Below are positions 36,132-45,075 of a stretch of 64,000 nt of DNA, piece after piece (position 1 is the first letter of the stretch; every line of letters begins with the position of its first letter). This DNA is from Chryseobacterium defluvii (lineage in GTDB: Bacteria > Bacteroidota > Bacteroidia > Flavobacteriales > Weeksellaceae). The notes beneath the pieces are model-generated. The model did no database searches, was not told the origin of the DNA, and worked only from the letters and a program-made list of their open reading frames with translations. Location of the stretch: assembly GCF_003634775.1 (NCBI RefSeq), contig NZ_RBXB01000001.1:1240001-1304000 (forward strand), read 5' to 3'. A program made the position numbers and the translations under genes.

Positions 36132-36151
36132 ATAACTAATTTATTAGTGAT
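36132..36151 (+). promoter_or_regulatory. candidate BlaI-type operator
   Basis: ATAACTAAT and ATTAGTGAT form an inverted repeat around TT, with one mismatched pair per arm. It sits right after the -7 box, where a repressor would block initiation. A half-site-like ATCACTAG lies upstream at 36086-36093. Binding by the BlaI-like protein is inferred. Confidence 0.65.
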
Positions 36152-36201
36152 ATAGAATGGCAGCTCAATTTTATATCAGATAATGATAAAATGAAAAGGA
36201 T

Positions 36202-36567
36202 ATGAAAATTCAAACTTTAACAAAAGCAGAAGAACAGGTAATGCAGTATTTATGGAAAGTAGAAAAAGGATTTCTGAAAGATCTCCTCGATCTGTTTCCG
36301 GAGCCGAAACCGCATACCAATACAGTCTCTACTATATTAAAAGTATTGAAAGATAAAGAATTCGTAGACTATAATGTCTACGGAAGACAGCATGAGTACT
36401 TCCCACTGATCTCAAAAGAGCAGTATTCGGGGAAAACGATGAAAAGCCTTGTGAAAAATTATTTTAAAGGTTCTTACAAAAGTGCGGTTTCATTCCTGGT
36501 GGAAAAAAATGAAATGACCGTTGAGGATCTTGAAATGTTATTAGACGAACTCAAAAAGAAAAACTAG
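36202..36567 (+). CDS. BlaI/MecI/CopY-family repressor
   Basis: A 121-residue winged-helix DNA-binding repressor. It has the start LTKAEEQVMQYLWKVEKGFL, the recognition region HTNTVSTILKVLKDKEFVDY and the wing GRQHEYFPLIS. The C-terminal dimerisation helix follows. It is normally inactivated by cleavage triggered by a partner M56 membrane protease, and that gene begins two bases after its stop. It has a dyad on its own promoter. Confidence 0.93.
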   Translation: MKIQTLTKAEEQVMQYLWKVEKGFLKDLLDLFPEPKPHTNTVSTILKVLKDKEFVDYNVYGRQHEYFPLISKEQYSGKTMKSLVKNYFKGSYKSAVSFLVEKNEMTVEDLEMLLDELKKKN

Positions 36568-36569
36568 CC

Positions 36570-38471
36570 ATGGAAGCCGTACTTCTATATTTCGGAAAAG
36601 TAATTATATGTTCTGGTGTAATGTTTTTGTATTACCAGTTGTCTTTAAAAGACAAGACGTTTCATCATTATAACAGATTTTATTTGTTGTGTGCCATGTT
36701 GATATCACTATTGCTGCCACTCATCAAAGTGGATGACTTTACGATAGAAGTGAATAATGATGTATATAAGCTGATTGATACATTACAAAATTTTAATACA
36801 ACCAAAAACTTAAACAATGACCACATTTATCTTAGAATTATTTTTTCAGCTTTGGGATTGGTTTCTTTCTATTTTTTAGGAAAGCTTGTCTACGGAATAT
36901 TAAAAATCCGACAGCTCAAAGACCAATTTCAAAAGGAAAGCTTTGATGGTATCAATTTTTACCAGACAAACCTTACTGATGCTCCTTTTTCATACTTTAG
37001 AAACCTGTTCTGGAAAGACACCATTATGCTGAATTCAGACATCGGGAAACAGATTTTAAAGCATGAGATGGTACATATTGAACAGAAACACTCATTCGAT
37101 AAGGTCTTTATAGAGATTATTACTTCCGTTTTCTGGTTCAATCCGTTCTTTCATATCATTAAAAAAGAACTCAATTTAATTCATGAATACCTGGCTGATA
37201 AAAAAGCCGTAAAACAATCGGACACCAAAGCATTTGCGCAGATGCTTTTAGCAAGCCACTTTTCCGGAACACAGTTGCCTGCAACCAGTCCGTTTCTAAG
37301 TTCAAACCTTAAAAAAAGACTCAAAATGTTACAAAAACCTAAAACCAAGTTCGGATATGCGCGAAGAATTTTTGCGTTGCCGGTTTTATTCTCCGTAGCG
37401 TTTGCTTATATGGTAAATGCAAAAAACAAAGAAATTAAAGAAACCAATATAGCGATTCAGGAAGCTGTTGCTCAGATTAAAAAAGATACTATTACACCTC
37501 AAAAATTAAAAATGAAAGTTCCCGGTGAACCCAAACTTTTAAGAAAATCAGACAGCCAGCAAAAAATAGCCGACCTGGGTAAAAAAATTGAAGAAAAAAG
37601 CAAAGCCCTGAAAAATCTAAAGCCCGAAAGTGAAGAATTCAGAAAAAACATTGATGAAATAAGTTCGCTTTCAGAAGAAATAGGAAAAATCACCAATTCT
37701 AGTGACTTTAAAAAATCTGTTCACGGATTTGTAGTTCCTTTCGACGGAGAAACAATGACTTTTAACTTTGAAGGAACAGATATGAATATGAAAAAGATGG
37801 AAGAGCTTTTCAATTCCGATGAATGGAAAAAGAACATGAAAGAGCTTAAAAATCTAAAAGTGGAAATCCCTGAAATGGAATTTGATTTTCCTGAGGTTCC
37901 GGGTGCCCCGGCTGCTCCCAATGCTCCGGGAACTCCAAAAGTAAGAGTCTATAAATTCCCAAAAGTAAAAGCCTATAAATTCAAAGATTTAAAAGATATG
38001 AAATGGAGTCCTGAAGCTGATATGGCATTCAGATCTGCTGAAGGGGCTAAAGAATCTGCAAGTACAGCCAAAAAAAGAGCTGAACTGGATAGAAAAAGGG
38101 CTAAGCTTAATGAAAAAAGAGCCAAACTGGAAGGAGAGAGAGCCAAGCTGGAAGCGGAAAGAAGAGTTTTGGAAGGAAACAGAAGAACATTCTATTTTAA
38201 TAATGACTTTAGCCATACTATTCCTTCTGATAAAGTAATAAGAATCAATTCCGATTATATCAGAACTGGAGACAAAAAGAATAATATCGTCATTTCCGGA
38301 TTAAAGAATGCTTCCGGTACAGGGGATATGAAGTTTTACGTTGATGGCAAAGAAGTTACCAAAGAAGAAATGGAAGCTCTAAAACCGGCTGATATTAAAA
38401 GTATGAGCGTGAATAAAAACAACAACAACGGTAAAGCTTCCGGAGAAATAAGAATCGAAACCAAAAAATAA
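36570..38471 (+). CDS. BlaR1-like M56 membrane metallopeptidase with long periplasmic extension
   Basis: A 633-residue sensor-protease. The N-terminal third holds four membrane helices and the zinc motif HEMVHIEQKHS (HExxH) near residue 166, and LIHEYLADKKAV as the third-ligand region. After the last helix (about 270-285) comes a long soluble region, unlike the penicillin-binding domain of classical BlaR1: a coiled segment, a Pro/Ala-rich patch (PGAPAAPNAPGTPK), and heptad-like KRAKLxxE/R repeats near 500-535. The trigger is unknown. The GLPGLI gene follows after a terminator. Confidence 0.9.
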   Translation: MEAVLLYFGKVIICSGVMFLYYQLSLKDKTFHHYNRFYLLCAMLISLLLPLIKVDDFTIEVNNDVYKLIDTLQNFNTTKNLNNDHIYLRIIFSALGLVSFYFLGKLVYGILKIRQLKDQFQKESFDGINFYQTNLTDAPFSYFRNLFWKDTIMLNSDIGKQILKHEMVHIEQKHSFDKVFIEIITSVFWFNPFFHIIKKELNLIHEYLADKKAVKQSDTKAFAQMLLASHFSGTQLPATSPFLSSNLKKRLKMLQKPKTKFGYARRIFALPVLFSVAFAYMVNAKNKEIKETNIAIQEAVAQIKKDTITPQKLKMKVPGEPKLLRKSDSQQKIADLGKKIEEKSKALKNLKPESEEFRKNIDEISSLSEEIGKITNSSDFKKSVHGFVVPFDGETMTFNFEGTDMNMKKMEELFNSDEWKKNMKELKNLKVEIPEMEFDFPEVPGAPAAPNAPGTPKVRVYKFPKVKAYKFKDLKDMKWSPEADMAFRSAEGAKESASTAKKRAELDRKRAKLNEKRAKLEGERAKLEAERRVLEGNRRTFYFNNDFSHTIPSDKVIRINSDYIRTGDKKNNIVISGLKNASGTGDMKFYVDGKEVTKEEMEALKPADIKSMSVNKNNNNGKASGEIRIETKK

Positions 38472-38480
38472 AGTTCCATC

Positions 38481-38522
38481 AGCTTTGTCAATACAGCATT
38501 GGGTGGATTGACAAAGCTTTTT
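38481..38522 (+). terminator. terminator after the M56 peptidase gene
   Basis: AGCTTTGTCAAT and ATTGACAAAGCT form a perfect 12-pair stem with a 14-base loop and a T5 tail. It allows partial separation from the GLPGLI gene. Confidence 0.85.
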
Positions 38523-38563
38523 ACAGGAATACAAATGATGAAATGTAAATTAATTGATACACT

Positions 38564-39472
38564 ATGAAAAAAAATATTTTCTTTTTCCTGCTTTTAAGTG
38601 TCTTTGCCAACGCGCAGATCAACAGATTTTTCTATGAATACAAATACATCCCGGATTCTAATGAGAAAGCTGATGTAAAAAAAGATATGATGCTCCTGGA
38701 TATTGATAAGAACGGCTCTACCTATTACAGCCATGAAAAGTTTATTGCCGATTCAACATCCAAAGCAGACATTGAAAAACAATTGAAAGGTGGCTTTGGC
38801 GGAAACATAAGCATCAACAGAAGAGAAGGGCCGGGAGCGGTTTCATTTAAGGTCACGAAACAATATCCGGATTTTAAAACCTATCTGTTCAGAAGTATTT
38901 CTACAGATCAGTATAAGATTGCAGAAGATAAAAAGCCGGAATGGAAAATCCTTCCGGATAAACAGAAAATTGGAGAATACAATACACAGAAAGCAACTAC
39001 AAGCTTCGGCGGAAGAGATTGGACGGCATGGTTCTCTACAGATATCCCTTTCCAGGACGGACCGTATAAATTTTACGGATTACCGGGGCTGATCGTTAAA
39101 ATTGAAGACAATACAGGGTCACATATCATGACGCTTGTAGGAAATAAAAAAATGGCTGCGGCTGCTTCATCAACAGAAGCTCAGCTTCCTGAGAATTTGA
39201 GAATAATAGGAATAGGTGGAAAAGAACTTGAAGTAACGGAAGATCAGTTCAAAAAAGCCTGGAAGGCATACGTAAATGATCCGTCTAAGAATATGAGAGA
39301 AATGATGATGAGAAACAGCGGGGATCCTAACAGACAGATGGTTTTCAAAATGAAAACACAAGATGGTAAAGAAATATCAGATCCCAACCAGGTTTTCAGG
39401 GAAATGGAAAAAAGAACCAAAGAAGCATTGAAAAAGAACAACAATCCGATAGAGCCGGATTTAGTTAACTAG
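38564..39472 (+). CDS. GLPGLI family protein
   Basis: A 302-residue exported protein with a signal peptide (residues 1-17, SVFANAQ). It contains the eponymous motif YGLPGLIVKIEDN near residue 170, as well as FYEYKYIPDS and DWTAWFSTDIPFQDGPYKF. The GLPGLI family (TIGR01200) is found in Bacteroidota and its function is unknown. It follows the BlaI/M56 pair, an arrangement seen repeatedly in the phylum, so it may be part of the same signalling response. Confidence 0.92.
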   Translation: MKKNIFFFLLLSVFANAQINRFFYEYKYIPDSNEKADVKKDMMLLDIDKNGSTYYSHEKFIADSTSKADIEKQLKGGFGGNISINRREGPGAVSFKVTKQYPDFKTYLFRSISTDQYKIAEDKKPEWKILPDKQKIGEYNTQKATTSFGGRDWTAWFSTDIPFQDGPYKFYGLPGLIVKIEDNTGSHIMTLVGNKKMAAAASSTEAQLPENLRIIGIGGKELEVTEDQFKKAWKAYVNDPSKNMREMMMRNSGDPNRQMVFKMKTQDGKEISDPNQVFREMEKRTKEALKKNNNPIEPDLVN

Positions 39473-39494
39473 TAGATATTTTTCTAATCAAAAA

Positions 39495-39526
39495 TGGGGC
39501 GAACGAATAATCGATCGTCCCGTTTT
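39495..39526 (+). terminator. terminator after the GLPGLI gene
   Basis: GGGGCGA pairs with TCGTCCC (one G-T) with a longer loop, followed by a T5 run. It is weaker than the next hairpin. Confidence 0.55.
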
Positions 39527-39552
39527 TATTTACTCACTCTGCTACAATAAAC

Positions 39553-39584
39553 AAAAAATCCCGGAACTTGTTCCGGGATTTTTT
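39553..39584. terminator. bidirectional terminator
   Basis: AAAAAATCCCGGAA and TTCCGGGATTTTTT form a perfect stem around CTTG, with A and T runs on both sides. It serves the convergent GLPGLI and aldolase genes. Confidence 0.94.
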
Positions 39585-39598
39585 GTTTTATAATTAGA

Positions 39599-40252
39599 TT
39601 AAGCTAATTTCTTAGAATCTGCAATAAACTGAGCCAAACCATTATCTGTTAACGGGTGTTTCAATAAGCTCAAGATGGGAGGAAGTGGAGAAGTAATAAC
39701 ATCTGCACCAATTTTAGCACAGTCGATAATGTGCATAGAATGACGGATAGAAGCTGCCAAAATCTCAGTTTCGTACATATAGTTATCAAAAATCAAACGG
39801 ATTTCCTGGATCAGGTTTAAACCGTCCGTAGAAATATCATCCAATCTTCCAAGGAAAGGAGAAACATAGGTTGCTCCTGCTTTTGCGGCCAAAAGAGCCT
39901 GTCCTGCAGAGAAAATCAATGTACAGTTCGTTTTGATTCCTTTATCTGAAAAATATTTTAACGCTTTGATACCGTCTTTGATCATTGGAATTTTCACTAC
40001 AATATTCGGGTGGATTGCTGCAAGCTCTTCTCCTTCTTTAATCATTTCTTCATAGGTAGTAGATAATACTTCAGCAGAAATATCACCGTCTACGATCTCG
40101 CAGATGGCTTTATAATGGTTTCTGATCGCTTCAGCACCCTGAATTCCTTCTTTGGCCATTAAGGACGGGTTGGTCGTTACACCATCCAGGATTCCAAGAT
40201 CTTTAGCTTCTTTAATTTGCTCTAGGTTAGCTGTGTCAATAAAAAATTTCAT
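39599..40252 (-). CDS. fsa: transaldolase-like fructose-6-phosphate aldolase (Fsa/TalC)
   Basis: A 217-residue class I aldolase of the small transaldolase family. It starts [16 protein letters not shown] and has [19 protein letters not shown] and the Schiff-base region with [28 protein letters not shown]. The Lys in VVKIPM is the catalytic residue. It cleaves fructose-6-phosphate or acts as a transaldolase in the pentose phosphate pathway; the sequence alone does not separate these. It is monocistronic. Confidence 0.92.
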   Translation of the reverse strand: MKFFIDTANLEQIKEAKDLGILDGVTTNPSLMAKEGIQGAEAIRNHYKAICEIVDGDISAEVLSTTYEEMIKEGEELAAIHPNIVVKIPMIKDGIKALKYFSDKGIKTNCTLIFSAGQALLAAKAGATYVSPFLGRLDDISTDGLNLIQEIRLIFDNYMYETEILAASIRHSMHIIDCAKIGADVITSPLPPILSLLKHPLTDNGLAQFIADSKKLA

Positions 40253-40277
40253 TTCGTTTAGTAGATTTATTTTTTTG

Positions 40278-40285
40278 CAAAGATA
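40278..40285 (-). promoter_or_regulatory. candidate -7 box for the aldolase gene
   Basis: On the minus strand, TATCTTTG lies 26 bp before the ATG and fully matches TAnnTTTG. No clear -33 match. Confidence 0.55.
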
Positions 40286-40367
40286 ACGAATACTTTGTGA
40301 GTGGAAAATTTTTAATTTTGGATAGAAGTCAGAAGTTAAAACAAAAGTACTTTACCACTATTTACAT

Positions 40368-40859
40368 ATGAAAGTTAAAAACACCTTCACTGCAAAACTG
40401 GAAATCATAGGAATCAATCCCTTTGTTTTTATTCCTGAAGACATTTTGAATACAATTTTCGAAACTTCAGGGAGAAACAAAAGCCCCATTCCGGTGAAAG
40501 GATCTGTAAACGGCAAGGAATTCAAACAAAACCTGATGAAATATCTGGGAGAATGGAGACTCTATATCAACTTAACCATGTTACCGAATTCTCCAAAACG
40601 AATCGGGGAAACAATTGATGTATCTGTTGAATATGATGATTCAGACAGAAGCATTCCCATTCATCCGGACCTGGATCGTGCCATTAAAGAAGATCCCCTT
40701 GTATTAAAAAACTTCGAAGCGTTGATTCCTTCAAGGAGACTTGAGCTGATTCGCTATATCCATCATCTTAAAACCGAAGAATCTATCAGGAGAAATATTG
40801 ATAAAATTATCCGGCACTTAAAAGGGGAAACAGATTTCTTTGGTAAAAAGATGAATTAA
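40368..40859 (+). CDS. DUF1905/YdeI-OmpD-associated family protein
   Basis: A 163-residue soluble protein. The N-terminal 95 residues match DUF1905 (FTAKLEIIG, PVKGSVNGKEF, YLGEWRLYINLTML, GETIDVSVEYD). The C-terminal part matches the bacteriocin-protection YdeI/OmpD-associated helical domain (FEALIPSRRLELIRYIHHLK, KTEESIRRNIDKIIRHL). The biochemical role is unknown. It is monocistronic, ending in a bidirectional terminator. Confidence 0.85.
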   Translation: MKVKNTFTAKLEIIGINPFVFIPEDILNTIFETSGRNKSPIPVKGSVNGKEFKQNLMKYLGEWRLYINLTMLPNSPKRIGETIDVSVEYDDSDRSIPIHPDLDRAIKEDPLVLKNFEALIPSRRLELIRYIHHLKTEESIRRNIDKIIRHLKGETDFFGKKMN

Positions 40860-40884
40860 AATCCCTTTCAGATCAAGGCCTGGC

Positions 40885-40918
40885 AAAAAAAATCCGGAAC
40901 TTTGTTCCGGATTTTTTT
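40885..40918. terminator. bidirectional terminator
   Basis: AAAAAAATCCGGAAC and GTTCCGGATTTTTTT form a perfect 15-pair stem with a TTT loop. It serves two convergent genes. Confidence 0.94.
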
Positions 40919-40920
40919 AT

Positions 40921-41472
40921 TTATGAGTTTAAAGCTTTGCTCAATTTTATAGCATCCTGATTGGTGGGATCGTACTGTAGTGATTTAGCAATATGCTCCT
41001 TTGCTTTGGAAGGATCAGTTTTCTGCTCTGCAAAGGCAATATAGAAATAAGCATAGGCCAGATTTTTCTTATTTTGCTCTACCTCTTCAGGCTTTACGGC
41101 AGCAATATATTTTTCATAGGCTATTTTTGCATTGGCATCATCTTTAGCAGATTGATATGCGTATGCCTGGCTGTAATAAGATGGAGCCCAATCGGGTAAT
41201 AATACAGATATTTTTTTCCAGGTTTCAACTGCATTAGTCCAATCTGAAGCTTCCTGATAGGCCGTAGCCAGCTTTGCTAATGATTCTGTATCCTTTGGAT
41301 TAGCCTCAATTTGCTTTTTAAGGCCATCAATCGCAGGGTTACTTGCTGTTTGGCTTGAAGCAGGTGCATTATTTGTATTTGTTTGAGTCGTTTGAGCATT
41401 CATAAAACTTACACCTCCTACCAGCATCAAACCTAAAAAAAGATTTTTAACGTTCATTTTAGCCATTTTCAT
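40921..41472 (-). CDS. exported tetratricopeptide-repeat protein
   Basis: A 183-residue protein with a signal peptide ending FMNAQ and at least three TPR units (KDTESLAKLATAYQEASDWT, WAPSYYSQAYAYQSAKDDAN, KNLAYAYFYIAFAEQKTDPS). The start may be ATG 41472, 41466 or 41457; all give a usable signal peptide. TPR proteins scaffold protein interactions; no enzyme domain is present. It is monocistronic, with the terminator abutting its stop. Confidence 0.85.
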   Translation of the reverse strand: MKMAKMNVKNLFLGLMLVGGVSFMNAQTTQTNTNNAPASSQTASNPAIDGLKKQIEANPKDTESLAKLATAYQEASDWTNAVETWKKISVLLPDWAPSYYSQAYAYQSAKDDANAKIAYEKYIAAVKPEEVEQNKKNLAYAYFYIAFAEQKTDPSKAKEHIAKSLQYDPTNQDAIKLSKALNS

Positions 41473-41590
41473 ATTCTTATATTTTAAAGTTGTTATTTCT
41501 GAAATTCAATAATAATTCCATAAAACCTTAAATTTTAGAACCGTTAAGTTTTTTTAGAAAAGATTAACGGTTAACTATTTTTATCTTAAT

Positions 41591-41621
41591 TTTTGATTCA
41601 TGGCCGTTTAAGTTATCTTTG
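41591..41621 (+). promoter_or_regulatory. promoter of pepE
   Basis: TTTTG at 41591-41595, 18 bp, then TATCTTTG at 41614-41621. It is 35 bp before the ATG. Confidence 0.7.
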
Positions 41622-41655
41622 TGATTCAACTAATTTTTAATCAATATAATTTTAT

Positions 41656-42348
41656 ATGAATATCATATTAGCTTCAACTTCCACACTTTTCGGAGGTGAA
41701 TATCTGGAATACCTGAAAGAAGAATTGACCCGATTATATGAAGGAATTGATGAAATAATTTTTGTTCCCTTTGCAAGGCCGGGCGGGATTTCTCATGATG
41801 AATATACCGCAAAAGCACAGTCTTTCTTTAAAACGATTAACATTAAAGTAAGAGGATTGCATGAGTTTGAAGATCAAATTTCAGCACTGAACAATGCAAA
41901 AGGATACTTTACCGGAGGCGGAAATACTTTTTTATTGGTGAAAACATTACATGAAGAAGGCGTAATGACCGTCCTGAAAGAAAATGTTGAAAGAGGAAAA
42001 CCTTATTTGGGATGCAGTGCCGGAAGTAATATCGGCGGACAAAATATGAAAACTACGAATGACATGCCGATCGTTTATCCGCCAAGCTTTGACTGTATGG
42101 GATTAGTTCCTTTTAATCTCAATCCGCATTATTTAGACCCTAATCCGGATCTTAAGCATAATGGGGAAACCAGGGAAACAAGAATCAAGGAATTTTTAAC
42201 CCAGAACGATCTTAAAGTAGTTGGTTTGCGTGAAGGAAACTGGATCAGAAGAATCGGAGATAAAATTACCGTAGAAGGAAGTGAACTGACCAGGATTTTT
42301 GAAAAAGGAATAGAACCTTATGAGATAGAGCCGGGAAGTGAATTATAA
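41656..42348 (+). CDS. pepE: dipeptidase E (peptidase S51)
   Basis: This cytoplasmic serine peptidase hydrolyses Asp-X dipeptides. The nucleophile elbow is LGCSAGSNIGG (Ser near residue 119), and the GGGNTFLL motif near residue 81 and NPHYLDP further on are family-typical. The 230 aa length is standard for PepE. It is followed by a long imperfect inverted repeat before the next gene. Confidence 0.94.
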   Translation: MNIILASTSTLFGGEYLEYLKEELTRLYEGIDEIIFVPFARPGGISHDEYTAKAQSFFKTINIKVRGLHEFEDQISALNNAKGYFTGGGNTFLLVKTLHEEGVMTVLKENVERGKPYLGCSAGSNIGGQNMKTTNDMPIVYPPSFDCMGLVPFNLNPHYLDPNPDLKHNGETRETRIKEFLTQNDLKVVGLREGNWIRRIGDKITVEGSELTRIFEKGIEPYEIEPGSEL

Positions 42349-42384
42349 GTTAATTTAATTATATTTGATAGAGAAATAAAGGAG

Positions 42385-42459
42385 GCTTCGATTCCGCTCA
42401 ACATGACAGGTAAACAAGGTAGCTAATATTAGCGATGTTATGCAGAGCGGAATCAAAGC
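42385..42459. repeat. REP-like imperfect inverted repeat
   Basis: The left arm (42385-42408, beginning GCTTCGATTCCGCTC) is complementary to the right arm (42436-42459, ending GAGCGGAATCAAAGC) with about four mismatches over 24 bases and a 27-base spacer. It lies between pepE and dacB and has no coding frame. The core resembles dispersed palindromic elements often seen in Flavobacteriia intergenic regions, from general recall. Only one copy is in this window. Confidence 0.65.
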
Positions 42460-42486
42460 ATCCGGGAATAATGAAATTACAAAGTA

Positions 42487-43860
42487 ATGAGAAAGACGTT
42501 TGCCATCCTTACATTGTCAACACAACTAATCTTTGCCCAGAATATTGCCCAGAAACTGGATGAAGCCACCAAAGACCTGATGAATTCCTCAGGAGCGATT
42601 GCTTCAGGATTGTCGTTTTACGTTTCAGATGAAGGTGGTAATTTCATTTATGAATATCAGGGGAACAAAGGGCTCTCGACCGCTTCTACCCAGAAAATAT
42701 TTACGGCAGGTGCCGCATTGGAGGTTTTAGGAAAAAATTATACCTATACTACCACTTCAAGTTACTCAGGAAATGTATCAAATGGTATTTTGAACGGGAA
42801 TCTCTTCATAAGCTCCAATGGTGACCCTACTTTGGGTAGCTGGAGATATGAAGCCTATAAACCGGAAAGTTTCAAGCAGAAGCTCATGGGTGCGGTTAAG
42901 AAACTGGGCATTACCAAAATTTCCGGAGACCTGGTCATTGATGATTCGTATTTCGATCATCAGACGATTCCGGGAGGCTGGCCGTGGGATGATCTCGGAA
43001 ACTATTACGGAGCCGGAGTATGGGGAGTGAACTGGAGAGAAAACCAGTTTGATATCAATATTAACGGTACCGATTTCAGGAGCTTTTCTTATCCTTTGGA
43101 AGGAGTAAAATGGCTCAACGATCTGAAGGCAGGAGGAAGTTCGGACCAAAGCCTGATCTTTACGGCTCCTCATTCGGATATTGCTTTAATCAATGGAACT
43201 TTACCTTCCGGTAAGACAGTTACCGTTTCCGGTTCCGTACCAAACCCGCCGTTACAATTAGGGGTGGAGGTAAGACAATGGTTAAAAGAGTCCGGAATAG
43301 AGCTTTCGGGGAAAGTGGTCACTAACTCTCAACTCGAAATTGGAGGCAAACAACCTTTGACCGCTCCGAAGGCGAATATTATTTTGACTTACCAGTCACC
43401 GACATTAGATAAAATTATTTTCTGGTTTTTGAGAAAAAGCGTTAACCTTTACGGTGAAACATTGATCAAAACGTTAGGAAAAGAAAAAAAAGGAAATCCG
43501 AGTTTCAAAAGTGGAGTAGCGTATCTTAAAGAATTCTGGAAATCAAAAGGAATCAATGCCCATATGATCAATTTTGCTGATGGAAGCGGACTTTCCCCAC
43601 AAAATTACGCTTCGGCAAAAGCGGAAGTTCAGGCTTTGCTATATGCTAAAAAGCAAGCATGGTTTGAATCCTATTATGACGGGTTTCCAATCCAGGATAA
43701 CGGAATGAAAATGAAAAGCGGGACAATGAGGGATACCAAATCATATGCAGGTTACCATACTTCTAAAGACGGTAAAAAATATGTATTTTCCATTATCATT
43801 AATAATTATCAGGGAAGCGGAAGTACAGAGTTGCAGAAAATTCTGAATGTTTTAAAATAA
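42487..43860 (+). CDS. dacB: D-alanyl-D-alanine carboxypeptidase/endopeptidase (PBP4, DacB)
   Basis: A periplasmic penicillin-binding protein of the S13 class that trims peptidoglycan cross-links. A signal peptide (residues 1-18, LIFAQ) precedes the SxxK motif STQK (Ser 67), the SxN motif in RKSVNLYGE, and the KTG-like triad MKSGTMR. The large insertion between SxxK and SxN is typical of PBP4. The length of 457 aa is standard. A sensor kinase gene starts 6 bp downstream. Confidence 0.93.
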   Translation: MRKTFAILTLSTQLIFAQNIAQKLDEATKDLMNSSGAIASGLSFYVSDEGGNFIYEYQGNKGLSTASTQKIFTAGAALEVLGKNYTYTTTSSYSGNVSNGILNGNLFISSNGDPTLGSWRYEAYKPESFKQKLMGAVKKLGITKISGDLVIDDSYFDHQTIPGGWPWDDLGNYYGAGVWGVNWRENQFDININGTDFRSFSYPLEGVKWLNDLKAGGSSDQSLIFTAPHSDIALINGTLPSGKTVTVSGSVPNPPLQLGVEVRQWLKESGIELSGKVVTNSQLEIGGKQPLTAPKANIILTYQSPTLDKIIFWFLRKSVNLYGETLIKTLGKEKKGNPSFKSGVAYLKEFWKSKGINAHMINFADGSGLSPQNYASAKAEVQALLYAKKQAWFESYYDGFPIQDNGMKMKSGTMRDTKSYAGYHTSKDGKKYVFSIIINNYQGSGSTELQKILNVLK

Positions 43861-43866
43861 ATAGTT

Positions 43867-45021
43867 TTGAGAAAATCCATACTTGCAAGGTTTAATAACT
43901 GGTTTATTTTCACATTGATGACTTTGGTTATCATTACCATTGTGGTTACTTCCATGATCCTCATTAATTTTTTACGTAAGGAAGAAGTGAAAAGGGTGGA
44001 TATTCTGGTCAGTGCTTTGAAATTTCAGCAGGAAGCAACTACACCAAGCCTTGAGGTACAGGAGCTGATATTACAAATCTATAGCTCTAATACCACCATT
44101 CCGGTTATTGTTTTAGATAAGGATGGCAGGCCGCTTGAACACAAGAACATTCCGCAGGAAATAGAAAACAATGCTAAAGAAATTACAGCTTTAGCCAAAA
44201 AGATGTCCAAAAATTATCCTCCGATTGAATTGAAATTTCCTAATGGAAATAATCAGTTTGTATATTATGACAATTCCAGATTACTGAATAATCTTAGGTA
44301 TTCACCATTCTTGTTAGGTTTTTTCATCTTATGTTACTTCTTATTTTCATTCTGGTTTTTAAGAACCATTAAAAAAACGGATGAAGGTTATCTTTGGGCC
44401 GGCTTGGCAAAAGAAACCGCACACCAAATCGGAACACCTTTATCCTCTATGATCGGATGGATGGAAATTATGAAACTTGAAAGTCCAGATTCTGAGGGAA
44501 TTCATGAAATAGAAAAAGATATTGAAAGACTAAGGACCATTTCTGAAAGATTCTCTAAAATAGGATCTGTCCCGGAGCTTAATGACATCAATTTTAATGA
44601 GACGATCAAAGAAAATTACGATTATTTGAAATCAAGGATATCAAGAAAGATCAATTTTACTTTGCATCTTCCAACGTATGATATTTTAGTTCCCCACAAC
44701 AGGATTCTGATGAGCTGGGTAATAGAGAACCTGGTTAAAAATGCCGTAGATGCCATGAAAGGAGAAGGTTCTATTCTTATTGCCGTGTTTGAAAGAAACA
44801 AGAATATTCTGGTTGAAGTAAAAGATACCGGAAGCGGAATGACCAAACAACAGGCAGGAAATGCCTTTAAGCCAGGCTATTCCACTAAAAAACGAGGTTG
44901 GGGTTTAGGATTGTCTTTAGCTAAAAGAGTCATTCAGGAATATCATAATGGGGATATTAAAATTGCACAGACGGAAGTAGGAAAGGGAACGACCTTCAGA
45001 ATCATGATTAAAAAAGTATAG
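43867..45021 (+). CDS. orphan sensor histidine kinase
   Basis: A 384-residue membrane kinase with two helices (about residues 12-36 and 140-160) around a short periplasmic domain. The cytoplasmic part has the phospho-acceptor region ETAHQIGTPLSSMIGW near residue 185 and the ATPase motifs NLVKNAVDAM, VKDTGSGM, KRGWGLGLSLAKRVI. The best start is TTG 43867, which retains the complete first helix. There is no response regulator next to it; dacB is immediately upstream, so a cell-wall-linked signal is possible but not shown. Confidence 0.9.
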   Translation: MRKSILARFNNWFIFTLMTLVIITIVVTSMILINFLRKEEVKRVDILVSALKFQQEATTPSLEVQELILQIYSSNTTIPVIVLDKDGRPLEHKNIPQEIENNAKEITALAKKMSKNYPPIELKFPNGNNQFVYYDNSRLLNNLRYSPFLLGFFILCYFLFSFWFLRTIKKTDEGYLWAGLAKETAHQIGTPLSSMIGWMEIMKLESPDSEGIHEIEKDIERLRTISERFSKIGSVPELNDINFNETIKENYDYLKSRISRKINFTLHLPTYDILVPHNRILMSWVIENLVKNAVDAMKGEGSILIAVFERNKNILVEVKDTGSGMTKQQAGNAFKPGYSTKKRGWGLGLSLAKRVIQEYHNGDIKIAQTEVGKGTTFRIMIKKV

Positions 45022-45047
45022 ATGATATTTGACTGAATAAAAACAAA

Positions 45048-45071
45048 AAGCGGAGAAATTTCTCCGCTTTC
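45048..45071. terminator. bidirectional terminator
   Basis: AAAGCGGAGAAATTTCTCCGCTTT is a perfect palindromic stem between the convergent kinase and M61 genes, with A and T flanks. Confidence 0.88.
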
Positions 45072-45075
45072 TTAT

